From Alteromonadaceae bacterium BrNp21-10 (GTDB taxonomy: Bacteria; Pseudomonadota; Gammaproteobacteria; Enterobacterales; Alteromonadaceae), in the NCBI GenBank assembly GCA_030418115.1, contig JAUHQD010000001.1, positions 124,001-188,000 on the forward strand: 64,000 nucleotides of DNA, in the 5' to 3' direction. The position numbers were made by a program, and so were the translations under genes. The notes beneath the pieces are model-generated. The model was not told where the DNA came from, did no database searches, and worked only from the letters and a program-made list of their open reading frames with translations. Each line of letters starts with the position of its first letter. The first letter of the stretch is position 1. This document shows, piece by piece, positions 1 to 9,909 of the stretch.

Positions 1-201
1 GTAATGGACTACACCTTATCGTCTAGGGGAATTCGCATGCCCAGTGAGCACCTGTTGCAATTGGATACGATGCGTTTTGCCGGTGCAGATATTAATATTC
101 CAAGCAATACCGAGTTGTACTTAGAGCGTCATTATGGCGATTGGCGTACTCCCAAGAAAGATTGGAACCTCAGTGAACTTAAAAATGCCACAGTGTATTA
201 A
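1..201 (+). CDS. LicD-family transferase, C-terminal fragment (5' end outside window)
   Basis: The frame is already open at base 1 and stops at TAA 199-201, so only about the last 66 residues of a longer protein are present. They include YLERHYGDWRTPKKDW, which resembles the C-terminal signature of LicD/fukutin-related transferases. Those enzymes move a phosphorylated alcohol (phosphocholine in LicD, ribitol phosphate in FKRP relatives) from a CDP donor to a sugar. The next gene, nine bases downstream, is a TagD-type cytidylyltransferase that could make such a donor, which supports the call. The donor itself is not known, and the catalytic N-terminal part cannot be examined here. Confidence 0.6.
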   Translation, partial: VMDYTLSSRGIRMPSEHLLQLDTMRFAGADINIPSNTELYLERHYGDWRTPKKDWNLSELKNATVY

Positions 202-210
202 GGCCTAACA

Positions 211-669
211 ATGAAAACGGTACTAACCTACGGAACTTTTGATCTATTTCATGTTGGTCACCTGAATATGCTACAGCGTTTACGCGCCATGGGTGATAAG
301 TTGATAGTCGGTGTATCCAGCGATACCTTTAACGAAATAAAAGGTAAAAAAAGCCTATATAGCTATGATGAGAGAGCACAAATTGTCGCGGCATTATCTT
401 GTGTGGATGAAGTGTTCCCTGAAAATAATTGGCAGCAAAAACAACAGGATATTGTTGAATATGCTGTCGATATTTTTGGCATAGGTAGTGATTGGCAAGG
501 TAAATTTGATGAACTTGAAGATCTCTGTCAGGTTGTGTATTTACCTCGTACACCCACTATTTCAACCACAGAGCTGAAAAAATCCTTATCGAAAGTGGAT
601 GCCGATAGCATACTGCAGATTAAGCAAGGGTTGGATAGCGTGCTGAATATTGTTAAAGCAATTGAGTAA
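211..669 (+). CDS. TagD-type glycerol-3-phosphate cytidylyltransferase family protein
   Basis: This 152-residue protein has the two hallmarks of the TagD cytidylyltransferase family: the nucleotide-binding GTFDLFHVGH segment with the HxGH motif at residues 14-17, and RTPTISTT at residues 113-120. TagD joins CTP and glycerol 3-phosphate to give CDP-glycerol in the cytoplasm; close relatives act on other phospho-alcohols, so the exact substrate is inferred. It sits between a LicD-type transferase fragment and a Stealth phosphotransferase, which suggests that it supplies an activated phospho-alcohol for decorating a surface glycan. The tail beyond residue 125 is slightly longer than in classical TagD. 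Confidence 0.85.
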   Translation: MKTVLTYGTFDLFHVGHLNMLQRLRAMGDKLIVGVSSDTFNEIKGKKSLYSYDERAQIVAALSCVDEVFPENNWQQKQQDIVEYAVDIFGIGSDWQGKFDELEDLCQVVYLPRTPTISTTELKKSLSKVDADSILQIKQGLDSVLNIVKAIE

Positions 670-677
670 TTAAAGAC

Positions 678-1667
678 GTGCTTGAATCACAAGGGATCGA
701 TGTTGTCATTTTTTGGGTAGATGGGGTTGATCCTATTCATCAACAAAAACGTCAGCAATATCTGCCTGATTTTCAATTGAATAACACCGAAAATACAGAG
801 CAATCTACTAGCTTGCTACGCTTCGTTCAACATGATGAACTTAAATTTTGTTTAAGATCAATTAAGAAGTTTGCTCCTTGGTATCGAAAAATATGGCTTG
901 TTGTTGATGATCAGACACCTAGTTTTCTAGATTGTGAAAAAATGCATGCCGATCGTATTGAACTTGTTCAACATCAATCCTTATTTGTTAACTGTGAACA
1001 ATATTTGCCGACCTTTAACTCTCGTACATTAGCCACACGATTACATACTTTAGCTGGGTTAAGTGAATTTTATCTTTTAGGTAATGATGATGTAATGTTG
1101 GGTAATCATATTTCCCCAAATTACTTTTTTGATCAGGGAAACCCCATTATTTATGCGGATTGGTCGAGCATTGCAGAAAAGCATAATATGACCTTACATC
1201 AACTAGGAATTGTGAATGGAGCAAAGATGGAGGGCTATGATCGAGATCATTTTTTAGTACCGAGCCACGGTTTTATTCCATTTAGAAAATCAATACAGCA
1301 GCAGCTAGCTTGTGACTTATCTCAGCAATTTTCAGATAACTGTCATTTTAGATTCCGTCATGAAAGTCAATTTCTACCAGAGTCATTGTATTATCATCAC
1401 TGTGTGAACACTGGGCAATTTATTTTAAAGAATACAGAGAAAATGGTGCATTTCAGTTTTGAGCTTTGCCGTATTGGCGCACCTGAAAAAGTTAAATTTT
1501 TATTTGACTTAATTCTTCAAGGTGAGCGTGACATGTTTTGCATCAATGAGTATCAATCACTTTACCCACGCATACCCGAAGTATTCGATATTTTGTTGAG
1601 CATCTGCGGTGGTCCTTTGTATTGTGAAATATCAGACTGCGAAAAAGGAAATGATATAGATGGATAG
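678..1667 (+). CDS. Stealth-family sugar-phosphate transferase
   Basis: The protein (329 residues, GTG start) shows the ordered conserved blocks of the Stealth family: CR1 IDVVIFWVDGVDP near residues 7-19; CR2 beginning DELKFCLRSI with a following VVDDQTP; and CR3 with FYLLGNDDVMLG followed by SPNYFF. Stealth proteins, relatives of human GlcNAc-1-phosphotransferase, transfer hexose 1-phosphate from a nucleotide sugar to another sugar and so create phosphodiester-linked glycans. No signal peptide is evident, so it should act in the cytoplasm. It follows the cytidylyltransferase by eight bases and overlaps the next gene by eight, so the three are probably co-transcribed. The acceptor is unknown. 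Confidence 0.85.
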   Translation: MLESQGIDVVIFWVDGVDPIHQQKRQQYLPDFQLNNTENTEQSTSLLRFVQHDELKFCLRSIKKFAPWYRKIWLVVDDQTPSFLDCEKMHADRIELVQHQSLFVNCEQYLPTFNSRTLATRLHTLAGLSEFYLLGNDDVMLGNHISPNYFFDQGNPIIYADWSSIAEKHNMTLHQLGIVNGAKMEGYDRDHFLVPSHGFIPFRKSIQQQLACDLSQQFSDNCHFRFRHESQFLPESLYYHHCVNTGQFILKNTEKMVHFSFELCRIGAPEKVKFLFDLILQGERDMFCINEYQSLYPRIPEVFDILLSICGGPLYCEISDCEKGNDIDG

Positions 1668-3177
1668 GAAGCCAATTATGCTTGCTTTTTCGCAGGCACT
1701 TAGTTTATCGCTGTTACATCCATATTTTTTCAAAGGGATGGTTGAACCTTTTTATACGGCATTGTCAGAACAGTTTCAGTTGATTATCGTCGACCACTAT
1801 GATGACGTGGCGGAGTCAATTAATAATGTTTCACCAGATATTATTATGATTGATCCTGGACCTGCAGTGATGCGTTCTGAGCTTCCTAACCCAGAGGTTC
1901 TGCAGCAATGTATGCTCCCTAAAGTAATTTATACCACCTTGGATGCGCATTATCATAGTCATCAAGAGATTATTGAGTTTGCAGAGAAAATAGTACCTGA
2001 TGCTATTTTTAGTCATGATTTTTATCATGATTTTTATCCTGCCAAATGGCACAAGAAATTATTTTATATACCTAATAGTTACAACCATATGCTTTTTAGG
2101 AACCGTAATCTGCCCAAAGATATTGTCTGTGGTTTTTATGGTGCTGGTTTCTTTGATGGCCAAAACTACCCTTGGCGTAAGCGCATCGCAGCACGTGTTG
2201 TTCCTGAGTTTCCATCGTACATTTTGCCTCGTCCCACTGGGTTACGTGATCATGGTATTGTTGGTGAAAATTTCGTGAAGGTAATGAATCGCACTCAATT
2301 TATATTTGGTTGTACTAGCGTTAAAGATATTCCAGTCAAAAAACTGTTTGAAATTCCAGCATGTGGCGGATTGCTGATGGTGAATGATTCTGTCGTGTTG
2401 GGGCAATTAGGATTTAAGGATGGGGTAAATTGTTGTGTTGTTGATAGCCATAATGTACTACAAAGAATACGTTTTTATTTAGATGCACCCGATGAATACA
2501 ATAAAGTCGTACATGCTGGCCAGATGTTGGTAGAAGAATTTCATCAATCTGCCCATCGCCGGCATATTTTGAATTGGTTTAAAGCATGGAAAAGAAAAGA
2601 GCGTATTGGTCGCGTTGAGCAATCGTCTTGGCTAGGGGAGTTTCAGGTAAGAATGCCTGATGAAAGTTCAATCGGTGGACTTTTCGCAGAAACAGATATT
2701 GGCAAAACGTTAAAAGCCGCCAGGAACAATTGGGCTGTTGGAAGTTATGTCGAGGCGGGGAAGTTTTACGCTGATATCAGTCAACATTGCCCCTTGTTAG
2801 CCGAATCTAGTATTGGCTATGTTGCGTCGTTAATATATCAGGGGAAATTCGAAACAGCAGCTGCATTTATAGAAAAATATGCACGACTTATGAGACATCG
2901 GAATAGCTCAGTAATTAATTTGCAGTTATTAACATACGCATTATTGTTGAAACTATTCGGGTATACCTCTTCTGAAGCAGATGAGTTTTTTGCAAATCAT
3001 GCATTATGGGATTTTAATGTAAATGTAGATCTCAACAGTGTAATTCAGAGGCTTGGAATTAGTGTGGATGAAAGCTGTTTTAGTTATACCAACACGGAGT
3101 TAGCGGAATCAACGTTCACGGAGCATATCCAAATACTTGTTGATCAGGCTAAATCGCACTTGAGTCAGGATACTTGA
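1660..3177 (+). CDS. CgeB-like glycosyltransferase with helical C-terminal extension
   Basis: This 505-residue protein resembles CgeB-type family 1 glycosyltransferases. The clearest part is the donor-binding region with KLFEIPACGGLLMVND, followed by LGQLGFKDGVNC and a short helical end, which matches the usual E-x-x-A-C-G pattern of these GT-B enzymes. Beyond about residue 340 an extra stretch of roughly 150 residues with alternating amphipathic helices looks TPR-like (AVGSYVEAGKFYADIS, then SIGYVASLIYQGKFETAAAF). It may bind a partner, but that is inference. The gene overlaps the end of the Stealth gene by eight bases. Its sugar donor and acceptor cannot be deduced. Confidence 0.7.
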   Translation: MDRKPIMLAFSQALSLSLLHPYFFKGMVEPFYTALSEQFQLIIVDHYDDVAESINNVSPDIIMIDPGPAVMRSELPNPEVLQQCMLPKVIYTTLDAHYHSHQEIIEFAEKIVPDAIFSHDFYHDFYPAKWHKKLFYIPNSYNHMLFRNRNLPKDIVCGFYGAGFFDGQNYPWRKRIAARVVPEFPSYILPRPTGLRDHGIVGENFVKVMNRTQFIFGCTSVKDIPVKKLFEIPACGGLLMVNDSVVLGQLGFKDGVNCCVVDSHNVLQRIRFYLDAPDEYNKVVHAGQMLVEEFHQSAHRRHILNWFKAWKRKERIGRVEQSSWLGEFQVRMPDESSIGGLFAETDIGKTLKAARNNWAVGSYVEAGKFYADISQHCPLLAESSIGYVASLIYQGKFETAAAFIEKYARLMRHRNSSVINLQLLTYALLLKLFGYTSSEADEFFANHALWDFNVNVDLNSVIQRLGISVDESCFSYTNTELAESTFTEHIQILVDQAKSHLSQDT

Positions 3178-3246
3178 GTGAAAAATCACGGAGTACGTCA
3201 ACTAAGTTTTCCAAGGTTTATTTGTTGCTAAGTGGTTGGAGGAATA

Positions 3247-4044
3247 ATGACTAACTCAGATTTTTTAGAGCGTTGGAAAAACATTAATTTCGCGGTGATT
3301 GTTAGTACAGGTAGAACGGGAACAGAGTTTTTTTCTCACGCGGTATCAACTTTATATCCCAATGCTTTGTGTTTGCATGAGCCTAGACCTGACGCTTTTT
3401 ATTTAGGAGTCGAAAGGATAAGGAATTCGCTGGCTGATGATGAAGTGGTCAACAAATTTCTGAAGATGCGAGAGCCCATTCTAGAAGAGTTAACACGTAC
3501 CGGTAAAACGAATTACATCGAATCCAATAATAATTTAGCAATGATATTGCCAGCACTTCTCACGCTAATCCCTGCTTTGAAAGTAATACATATTATCCGA
3601 AAGCCTGAGAGTTACATTATTTCTGCGATGAATAATGTGCAGATGAATTCTTATACCTTACTATCTGATCAGGATGCTAGACCACGTTTATGTGCAAAAG
3701 ACTACCCCAATGATCCGTTTTATAATAAGTGGCCAAATATGAGTCAGTTTGAAAGGCTTTGCTGGCATTGGGTAAAATATAATCGCATGATTGAAGCGGC
3801 AGCAAGTCACTCTAAGCACTATTGTAAGGTTTTATTTGAAGACGTCTTTGCTAGCAAAGATAAAACTGCGCTATTCCAAATATTAGATTTTTTGCAATTG
3901 GGTGAGTATGCTCAAAATGAAGTGTTGTCTATCATGGCAAATAAGAAAAATTCATCTGCTGAAAAAGTCGGAGATAAAGTCTTTAATTGGGATGAAAATC
4001 TAAGATCAAAGTTTGAAACAATAATCATGTCTAGCGGAATTTAG
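3247..4044 (+). CDS. sulfotransferase-like P-loop protein
   Basis: Near the N-terminus (residues 19-28 from the chosen start) lies VSTGRTGTEF, the loop that holds the 5'-phosphosulfate of PAPS in sulfotransferases. Later segments (KVIHIIRKPESYIISAMNN, CWHWVKYNRMIE and VLFEDVF) match the typical 3'-phosphate-binding arginine/serine block and the family C-terminal pattern. The enzyme would transfer sulfate from PAPS to a glycan. I start it at ATG 3247 because GGAGG at 3238-3242 sits four bases upstream; an in-frame GTG at 3232 has no comparable site. It is the last plus-strand gene of the glycan region and converges on the minus-strand operon nine bases away. Glycan kinases with a similar P-loop are the alternative. 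Confidence 0.65.
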   Translation: MTNSDFLERWKNINFAVIVSTGRTGTEFFSHAVSTLYPNALCLHEPRPDAFYLGVERIRNSLADDEVVNKFLKMREPILEELTRTGKTNYIESNNNLAMILPALLTLIPALKVIHIIRKPESYIISAMNNVQMNSYTLLSDQDARPRLCAKDYPNDPFYNKWPNMSQFERLCWHWVKYNRMIEAAASHSKHYCKVLFEDVFASKDKTALFQILDFLQLGEYAQNEVLSIMANKKNSSAEKVGDKVFNWDENLRSKFETIIMSSGI

Positions 4045-4053
4045 CCGAGGAGT

Positions 4054-5202
4054 TTAGATACCTTTTTTATCGGTGAGCATCGCATGCCAGCCTTGAATAA
4101 CATTATCCCATTTACTTAGTTTTGCAATAATATTAGCGTTGTTTAATAACTCGGCATTAGTCAATTTGGGGATATCTCTCAACTGACTAATTTTATTTGC
4201 AACCTCTGACACTTGCTGTATTTGGAATATCTTCACGCCTTGTTCTGTAAGTAATTGGTAGTTTAACCATGCTCCAGTAATAACTGTAGAGCCGGCATAA
4301 ATGTGCTCTTGCATTGAGCCTGATAGGGCGTCATCTTCAAGAAGTTGAACAAAAATAGAGGTTTTAATACATAACGCTGCCATCGTGTTATGAGGTATAT
4401 AATCTTGTAATATTCTGTAATCTAGTTGTGACTGCTTAAGTCTTTGTGAAACTTTACTTCGATAGTTATTGTTACCGCTGTAAGTCATTGGGAAAAGGAA
4501 TAATGTATTTTTAAATTTTATTCTATCTAGTGCATCGATTATTTCTAAATGCTGCTGGGCTGGGGAGGCATTATGACCAATAACGATAATTTCTTTACCT
4601 TGCGGCAGGTCTAATTCTTTTATCAGTAAACTTTGTGTTTCGTGGTCATCCCGAATGTTCTCAATGGTATCTAATAATTGCAGTCCAAATAAATTATTTG
4701 TGAATGTTTTTTTCTTAAGAAAGGAGGGAGATAAATAAGATTTTATTTTATTTTCCATGAACTTTGTTTGGCAATTAATCATATCGCTTTTAGATATTAG
4801 CTTTTGTAAAATATCCACTCTTGTACATTTGTTTAAATCGGATCCCCAAAATACCGAAGCCAACTTTTTACAAGACAACTTATATAATCCATATGCGTAG
4901 TGATGAATGATATTGATGTAATGAACTTGAATGAGATCGTATTTAATTTTATTTTGTCGAAACAGCGTCCATAGAGCTATGCCAATAACCCACCCAATTC
5001 TAGCCCGTTTGCCAATGTGTTTAATCCATAGGTTAGAAAAATGATTGATGTAGATGTTATCAACATTATCTACGCTGTCTAAGTCGGGAATTTTTAGGGT
5101 TAGGCAATCTATTCTTACCTCCGGAAATGCTTTTTTATATGCTGAAATATAAGTTTTGGTGAAAGGTGAGTTAATGTTTCCAATGACTAAAAGCGATTTC
5201 AC
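4054..5202 (-). CDS. GT-B glycosyltransferase, WecF (Fuc4NAc transferase)-like
   Basis: The protein of 382 residues starts at GTG with AAAGG nine bases upstream. It contains the phrases EIIVIGHNASPAQQHLE, then FLFPMTYSGNNNYRSKV and a later DALSGSMQEHIYAGS. These correspond in order to conserved parts of the WecF-like Fuc4NAc transferase group, where a short I-x-V-G-N-S-A/G motif is followed by P-L-S-Y-G and Y. The N-terminal half reads as a Rossmann-like domain (LLVIGNINSPFTKTY). It is the distal gene of the minus-strand sugar operon, so it probably transfers the amino sugar made by the upstream enzymes to a lipid-linked or protein acceptor. The actual sugar is unknown. The region is strongly AT-rich. 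Confidence 0.6.
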   Translation of the reverse strand: MKSLLVIGNINSPFTKTYISAYKKAFPEVRIDCLTLKIPDLDSVDNVDNIYINHFSNLWIKHIGKRARIGWVIGIALWTLFRQNKIKYDLIQVHYINIIHHYAYGLYKLSCKKLASVFWGSDLNKCTRVDILQKLISKSDMINCQTKFMENKIKSYLSPSFLKKKTFTNNLFGLQLLDTIENIRDDHETQSLLIKELDLPQGKEIIVIGHNASPAQQHLEIIDALDRIKFKNTLFLFPMTYSGNNNYRSKVSQRLKQSQLDYRILQDYIPHNTMAALCIKTSIFVQLLEDDALSGSMQEHIYAGSTVITGAWLNYQLLTEQGVKIFQIQQVSEVANKISQLRDIPKLTNAELLNNANIIAKLSKWDNVIQGWHAMLTDKKGI

Positions 5203-5263
5203 GGACTATTACCTTTGCATAGTGGGAAGCATGGTCTTAAATTTGCTTGTTACAATTCGTTGG

Positions 5264-5953
5264 TTAAGTTTGCGAGTATTCTATTTTGGCTCTTTCATAG
5301 TCTTCCATCATGCCAATATCTATCCAGTAGTCTTTAATTAAATAGCGCCCAACAGGAACTTGTTTTTTTAGTAGCACTTGGATTAGAGTGTCCATTCCAA
5401 AATATTGATTGTCTGGAATATAGTTAAAAATATCTGGTGTCATTGCGTAAATACCTGCCAATATTTCGAAGTTAAATTCAGGTTTTTCTTGAACGCTAGT
5501 AATGCGATTATTTTCAGTTTTAACATCACCGAAACGAAATGGTGTGGTAATGATTTTTGTCGCTACGGTTAGGGGAGTATCTTCTACAGTGTTGGCAAAT
5601 TCATAGAGTTGAGAAAATTTCAATTTGGTTAAAATATCTCCATTCATGACTAAGAATGGAGCATGTAATTTATCCTTCAACAAACTTAATGGTCCACAAG
5701 TACCTAGCGGACTATCTTCAACACTGTAATGTAAATTGATTCCGTAACGGGTACCATCGCCAAGAAATGATTGAATATATTCGGCTTTATAATTAACGGC
5801 TAAATAGATGTCGCTGCATCCGCTTTCTTTTAGCTTTTCAATTTGGATCTCAAGGATCGATTTTTCACCTAGGGGGAGCAAAGGCTTGGGCACTACTTCA
5901 GTAAATGGCCGTAAGCGACTCCCTAGTCCTCCGGCTAATATTATTGCTTGCAT
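5264..5953 (-). CDS. NDP-sugar nucleotidyltransferase
   Basis: The N-terminal signature LAGGLGSRLRPFTEVVPKPLLP (residues 6 onward) is that of sugar-1-phosphate nucleotidyltransferases, with the GGxGxRLxP nucleotide loop and the PKP lysine. A metal-binding NGDIL lies near residue 105, and the sugar-site EKPEF and IDIGMMEDYERA motifs follow. At 229 residues it is a single catalytic domain without the left-handed helix of GlmU/GlgC. Such enzymes activate glucose, mannose or heptose 1-phosphates with NTP; specificity cannot be read reliably. It lies between a LegB-like dehydratase and a glycosyltransferase in one minus-strand operon, so it probably supplies the activated precursor for that pathway. 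Confidence 0.8.
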   Translation of the reverse strand: MQAIILAGGLGSRLRPFTEVVPKPLLPLGEKSILEIQIEKLKESGCSDIYLAVNYKAEYIQSFLGDGTRYGINLHYSVEDSPLGTCGPLSLLKDKLHAPFLVMNGDILTKLKFSQLYEFANTVEDTPLTVATKIITTPFRFGDVKTENNRITSVQEKPEFNFEILAGIYAMTPDIFNYIPDNQYFGMDTLIQVLLKKQVPVGRYLIKDYWIDIGMMEDYERAKIEYSQT

Positions 5954-5987
5954 AGTTCCGCCCTTTTATTGTTGTAGTATTTACAGT

Positions 5988-6974
5988 TTAAATATTGTAA
6001 ATATTGGACTTATATTTAGATAAGTTATTTGAGTTGCTAAACCACTCTATCGTTTTTCTCAACCCTTCTTGAATTGAATTTTGGGGTAATACTCCAGTTA
6101 AGTTCCTAAATACACTGTTATCACATACAAGTCGTTGTACTTCTGAATTTTTGGGGCGTAGGCGCTTTGGATCTTGAATGAATTCCACATTTGAATCCAT
6201 TAACTCTTTAATGAGTAAAAAGGTATCAAAAATAGAAATCTCAGTACTTGAGCCTATATTGATTGCTTGCCCTATAGCTTGCTCACATTGAGCTAGAGCA
6301 TACATCGCTTCACAAGTGTCTTCGACGTAATTGAAATCTCGCGTGGTTGATACATCACCTAATTGAATGGCATCTTTGTTTGTGGCTAATTGACTGATAA
6401 TCGATGGGATAACAGCACGGGCACTTTGGCGTGGACCATAAGTGTTAAAAGGCCTCATAATGGTCACTGGTAACTCAAATGAATAATAAAAACTCATTGC
6501 CATTGAATCAGCTGCTATTTTGCTTGCGCTATAGGGGGATTGTGGCTGCAATGGGTGCTTCTCATCGATCGGAATATATTGTGCAGATCCATAAACTTCA
6601 GAAGTAGACGTATGTAAGAAGCGTTTTACGTTATTTTTTAATGCTGCTTGACACATATTCAGTGTGCCATTCACATTCACATCTACGTAGCTTTGTGGTG
6701 CTACATAGGAGTAGGGAATAGCTATAAGTGCTGCTAAGTGAAAAATAACGTCGATGTCTTTACATAGCTCGATACAAAAATTGTAATCTCTGACATCACC
6801 CACAACTACATTAATGCTGGGCAAACAATTTATTTGCTCCAACCATCCCCAATTATTGAATGAGTTATATTGAACCAGTGCAGTAATTTCGTAGCCTTTA
6901 GCGTGAAGTAATTCAACAAGGTGTGAGCCGATAAAACCATCAGCCCCCGTTACTAATGCTCTTTGTATTGTCAT
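5988..6974 (-). CDS. NAD-dependent sugar-nucleotide 4,6-dehydratase, LegB-like
   Basis: This extended short-chain dehydrogenase of 328 residues has the NAD-binding TGADGFIGSH (residues 9-18), a TSTSE active-site block at 122-126 and the catalytic YxxxK at Y148/K152, all diagnostic of 4,6-dehydratases or epimerases. The opening ALVTGADGFIGSHLVE and the VQYNSFNNWGWLE phrase closely resemble LegB, the GDP-GlcNAc 4,6-dehydratase of legionaminic acid synthesis. No neuB-like or legA-like partner is present, so a different 4-keto sugar product is equally possible. Its ATG overlaps the wbpE stop in an ATGA arrangement with AAGGAA upstream, indicating translational coupling within the operon. Confidence 0.8.
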   Translation of the reverse strand: MTIQRALVTGADGFIGSHLVELLHAKGYEITALVQYNSFNNWGWLEQINCLPSINVVVGDVRDYNFCIELCKDIDVIFHLAALIAIPYSYVAPQSYVDVNVNGTLNMCQAALKNNVKRFLHTSTSEVYGSAQYIPIDEKHPLQPQSPYSASKIAADSMAMSFYYSFELPVTIMRPFNTYGPRQSARAVIPSIISQLATNKDAIQLGDVSTTRDFNYVEDTCEAMYALAQCEQAIGQAINIGSSTEISIFDTFLLIKELMDSNVEFIQDPKRLRPKNSEVQRLVCDNSVFRNLTGVLPQNSIQEGLRKTIEWFSNSNNLSKYKSNIYNI

Positions 6975-8083
6975 AACGGGTTCCTTAATAAGCCATCCAG
7001 AATACTGTTTTTTTGTTGTAGCGTTAAATACGAATGAATGGGTATTGAGAATACATGTTCACAAAGTTTATCGCTATTTGGTGTATCCATTGAAATATAA
7101 CCCAACATTGGCTTCTGCTGGTTTAATCCTGTTGGATAATATATTGCGCAAGGAATATCATCTTTCTGCAATTTTTTAAGCCAGTATTCACGATCATTCT
7201 GTTTGCTCGTCAGAGTATATTGGGCCCAAGCTGACTGATAGTCCTGTGGTACAGAAGGGGTATTAAAATATTCATGTAACTGTGTTGAATAGTCGCTGGA
7301 AATTTGTTGACGTTTTGCTAATTCATGTTCAAAACATGTTAGTTTTTCCAATAAAATAGCCGCTTGAATGGTATCCAACCTGCTATTCATGCCGACTCTT
7401 ACATTGTCGTATTTATTTTCACCTTTACCATGGATACGAAGGGATTTACACAGCTCAGCAAGTTGATCATTGTTAGTAAAAATGGCTCCACCATCACCAT
7501 AGCAGCCTAAGGGTTTTGCTGGAAAAAAGCTAGTAGTGGCAATATCCCCAAAGCTCCCCGCTTTTTGACCCTTTATACTGCCGCCGAATCCTTGTGCAGC
7601 ATCTTCAATAAGTCGTAAGTTATGTCGTTGACATATGCGTTCTAATTCAGGGTAATTGGCGGGTAGACCGAATAGATCAACGGCGATAACCGCTTTGGGG
7701 ATTAATCCTTGTTTTTTAGCATCAGCAATACCTTGCTCAAGACTAACCGGACAAATGTTATAGGTATGGGGATCAATATCGACAAAATAAGGCGTTGCAC
7801 CCACTAAAGGGATGACTTCGGCGGTAGCAAAAAAAGAAAACGCTGTGGTGATAACCGTATCATCAGGGCCGATACCTAAGGCCATTAGCGATAGTTGCAA
7901 TGCGTCGGTGCCATTAGCGCAACTGATACAGTGTTTAACACCTACATACTCTGCTAATTGTTCCTCGAGCTCGAACACTTCTGGCCCCATAATAAACTGG
8001 CCATGGTCTAGCACCTTGGCTATACGTTTATCAATGGCGGGGCGCATATGCGCCAATTGGGCTTTTAGATCAATAAACTGCAT
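6971..8083 (-). CDS. wbpE: DegT/DnrJ/EryC1 aminotransferase, WbpE-like
   Basis: The 370-residue protein is a PLP-dependent sugar aminotransferase. The Schiff-base lysine is K190 in SFFPAKPLG, and the cofactor-binding aspartate lies in EDAAQ (160-164). CANGTDALQLSL and GMNSRLDTIQAAIL are further family blocks. The opening FIDLKAQ and the neighbours wbpD and wbpB fit WbpE, which aminates the 3-keto group of UDP-2-acetamido-2-deoxy-3-keto-glucuronate with glutamate, regenerating 2-oxoglutarate for WbpB. The start codon shares one base with the wbpD stop (TAATG). Specificity rests on context; other sugar aminotransferases share these motifs. Confidence 0.85.
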   Translation of the reverse strand: MQFIDLKAQLAHMRPAIDKRIAKVLDHGQFIMGPEVFELEEQLAEYVGVKHCISCANGTDALQLSLMALGIGPDDTVITTAFSFFATAEVIPLVGATPYFVDIDPHTYNICPVSLEQGIADAKKQGLIPKAVIAVDLFGLPANYPELERICQRHNLRLIEDAAQGFGGSIKGQKAGSFGDIATTSFFPAKPLGCYGDGGAIFTNNDQLAELCKSLRIHGKGENKYDNVRVGMNSRLDTIQAAILLEKLTCFEHELAKRQQISSDYSTQLHEYFNTPSVPQDYQSAWAQYTLTSKQNDREYWLKKLQKDDIPCAIYYPTGLNQQKPMLGYISMDTPNSDKLCEHVFSIPIHSYLTLQQKNSILDGLLRNPL

Positions 8084-8661
8084 TAGTCGAGCCGTTTAAC
8101 CTGTCCGTCATCTAAAATGTAAGTGCTGCCATCATGGGGGCATTGAGCTTGAGCTTTACCAAGGATAGGTAAAGCTAATTGCTCACCGTATTCACTCATC
8201 CAACCAATTTGTTTGGCGGGCACTCCAACCATTAAAGCGTAATCGGGTACTGATTTATTGACGACGGTACCGGCACCTATAAAAGCATATTGACCCACTT
8301 CAATGCCGCAAATAATAGTGCAATTTGCCCCTAAGGTCGCACCTTTTTTAATAAGCGTTTGGCGATATTCATCTTTACGAATAATTGCCGAACGAGGGTT
8401 GTAGACATTAGTGAATACCATTGAGGGACCACAAAAAACACCGTCCTCAAGTTCAACACCTTCATAAACCGAAACATTATTTTGAATTTTTACATTGTTG
8501 GCTATACGGACATGTTCACCAATAAATACATTTTGTCCCAGTGAGCAGCGCTCACCAATGACGGCGGTGGCACAGATGTGCACCCAATGCCAAATTCGAC
8601 TTCCTTCACCGATTTTAGCGCCAGCGTCGATGATGGCTGACGGATGTGCAACATAATCCAA
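8083..8661 (-). CDS. wbpD: UDP-diaminosugar uronate N-acetyltransferase, WbpD-like (TTG start)
   Basis: This is a left-handed beta-helix acetyltransferase. Hexapeptide repeats run through most of its 192 residues (for example IGEGSR, IGERCS, IANNVK, YAFIGAG), and it ends with the typical VPAKQIGW coenzyme A-binding segment. In the WbpB-WbpE-WbpD pathway it acetylates the 3-amino group to give UDP-2,3-diacetamido-2,3-dideoxyglucuronate. I choose TTG 8661 because AAGGA lies seven bases upstream and the protein then begins [10 protein letters not shown], aligned with known WbpD starts. An upstream TTG at 8682 would overlap wbpB and lacks a ribosome binding site. Confidence 0.87.
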   Translation of the reverse strand: MDYVAHPSAIIDAGAKIGEGSRIWHWVHICATAVIGERCSLGQNVFIGEHVRIANNVKIQNNVSVYEGVELEDGVFCGPSMVFTNVYNPRSAIIRKDEYRQTLIKKGATLGANCTIICGIEVGQYAFIGAGTVVNKSVPDYALMVGVPAKQIGWMSEYGEQLALPILGKAQAQCPHDGSTYILDDGQVKRLD

Positions 8662-8662
8662 A

Positions 8663-9805
<1,143 letters not shown>

Positions 9806-9806
9806 T

Positions 9807-9820
9807 TATGTAATTACATA
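9807..9820. promoter_or_regulatory. 14-bp perfect palindrome in the wbpB-flagellin intergenic region
   Basis: TATGTAATTACATA is a perfect 14-base palindrome about 90 bases before the flagellin start, within the 302-base divergent gap between wbpB (minus) and flagellin (plus). A weak sigma70-like pair, TTGAGC at 9793-9798 and TACATA at 9815-9820 with 16 bases between, would place the palindrome over the -10 element, as expected for an operator. No clear sigma28 or sigma54 flagellar promoter was found by eye in this gap. The binding protein is unknown. Confidence 0.4.
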
Positions 9821-9876
9821 CCTATGTTCGCTTACTTTATAACCATCGCTCTGCTATTCTTAGCAATGAGGTTTTT

Positions 9877-9893
9877 GTCAGCTGGTAACTGAC
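9877..9893 (+). promoter_or_regulatory. small hairpin in the flagellin 5' leader
   Basis: GTCAG (9877-9881) and CTGAC (9889-9893) form a five-base-pair stem with a seven-base loop, ending six bases before the GGAGG ribosome binding site (9899-9903) of the flagellin gene. The binding site itself contains a GGA. A CsrA-type repressor could occupy it, which matters because a CsrB-type RNA is encoded about 8.6 kb away. This is inference; the stem is short. Confidence 0.3.
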
Positions 9894-9909
9894 ATTGTGG
9901 AGGTAGGTT

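Noticed and set aside
9877-9900. Possible sigma54 promoter (TGG...TTG) before flagellin
   Set aside because: The GG and GC elements do not have the required spacing, the GC is missing, and it is too close to the ribosome binding site.
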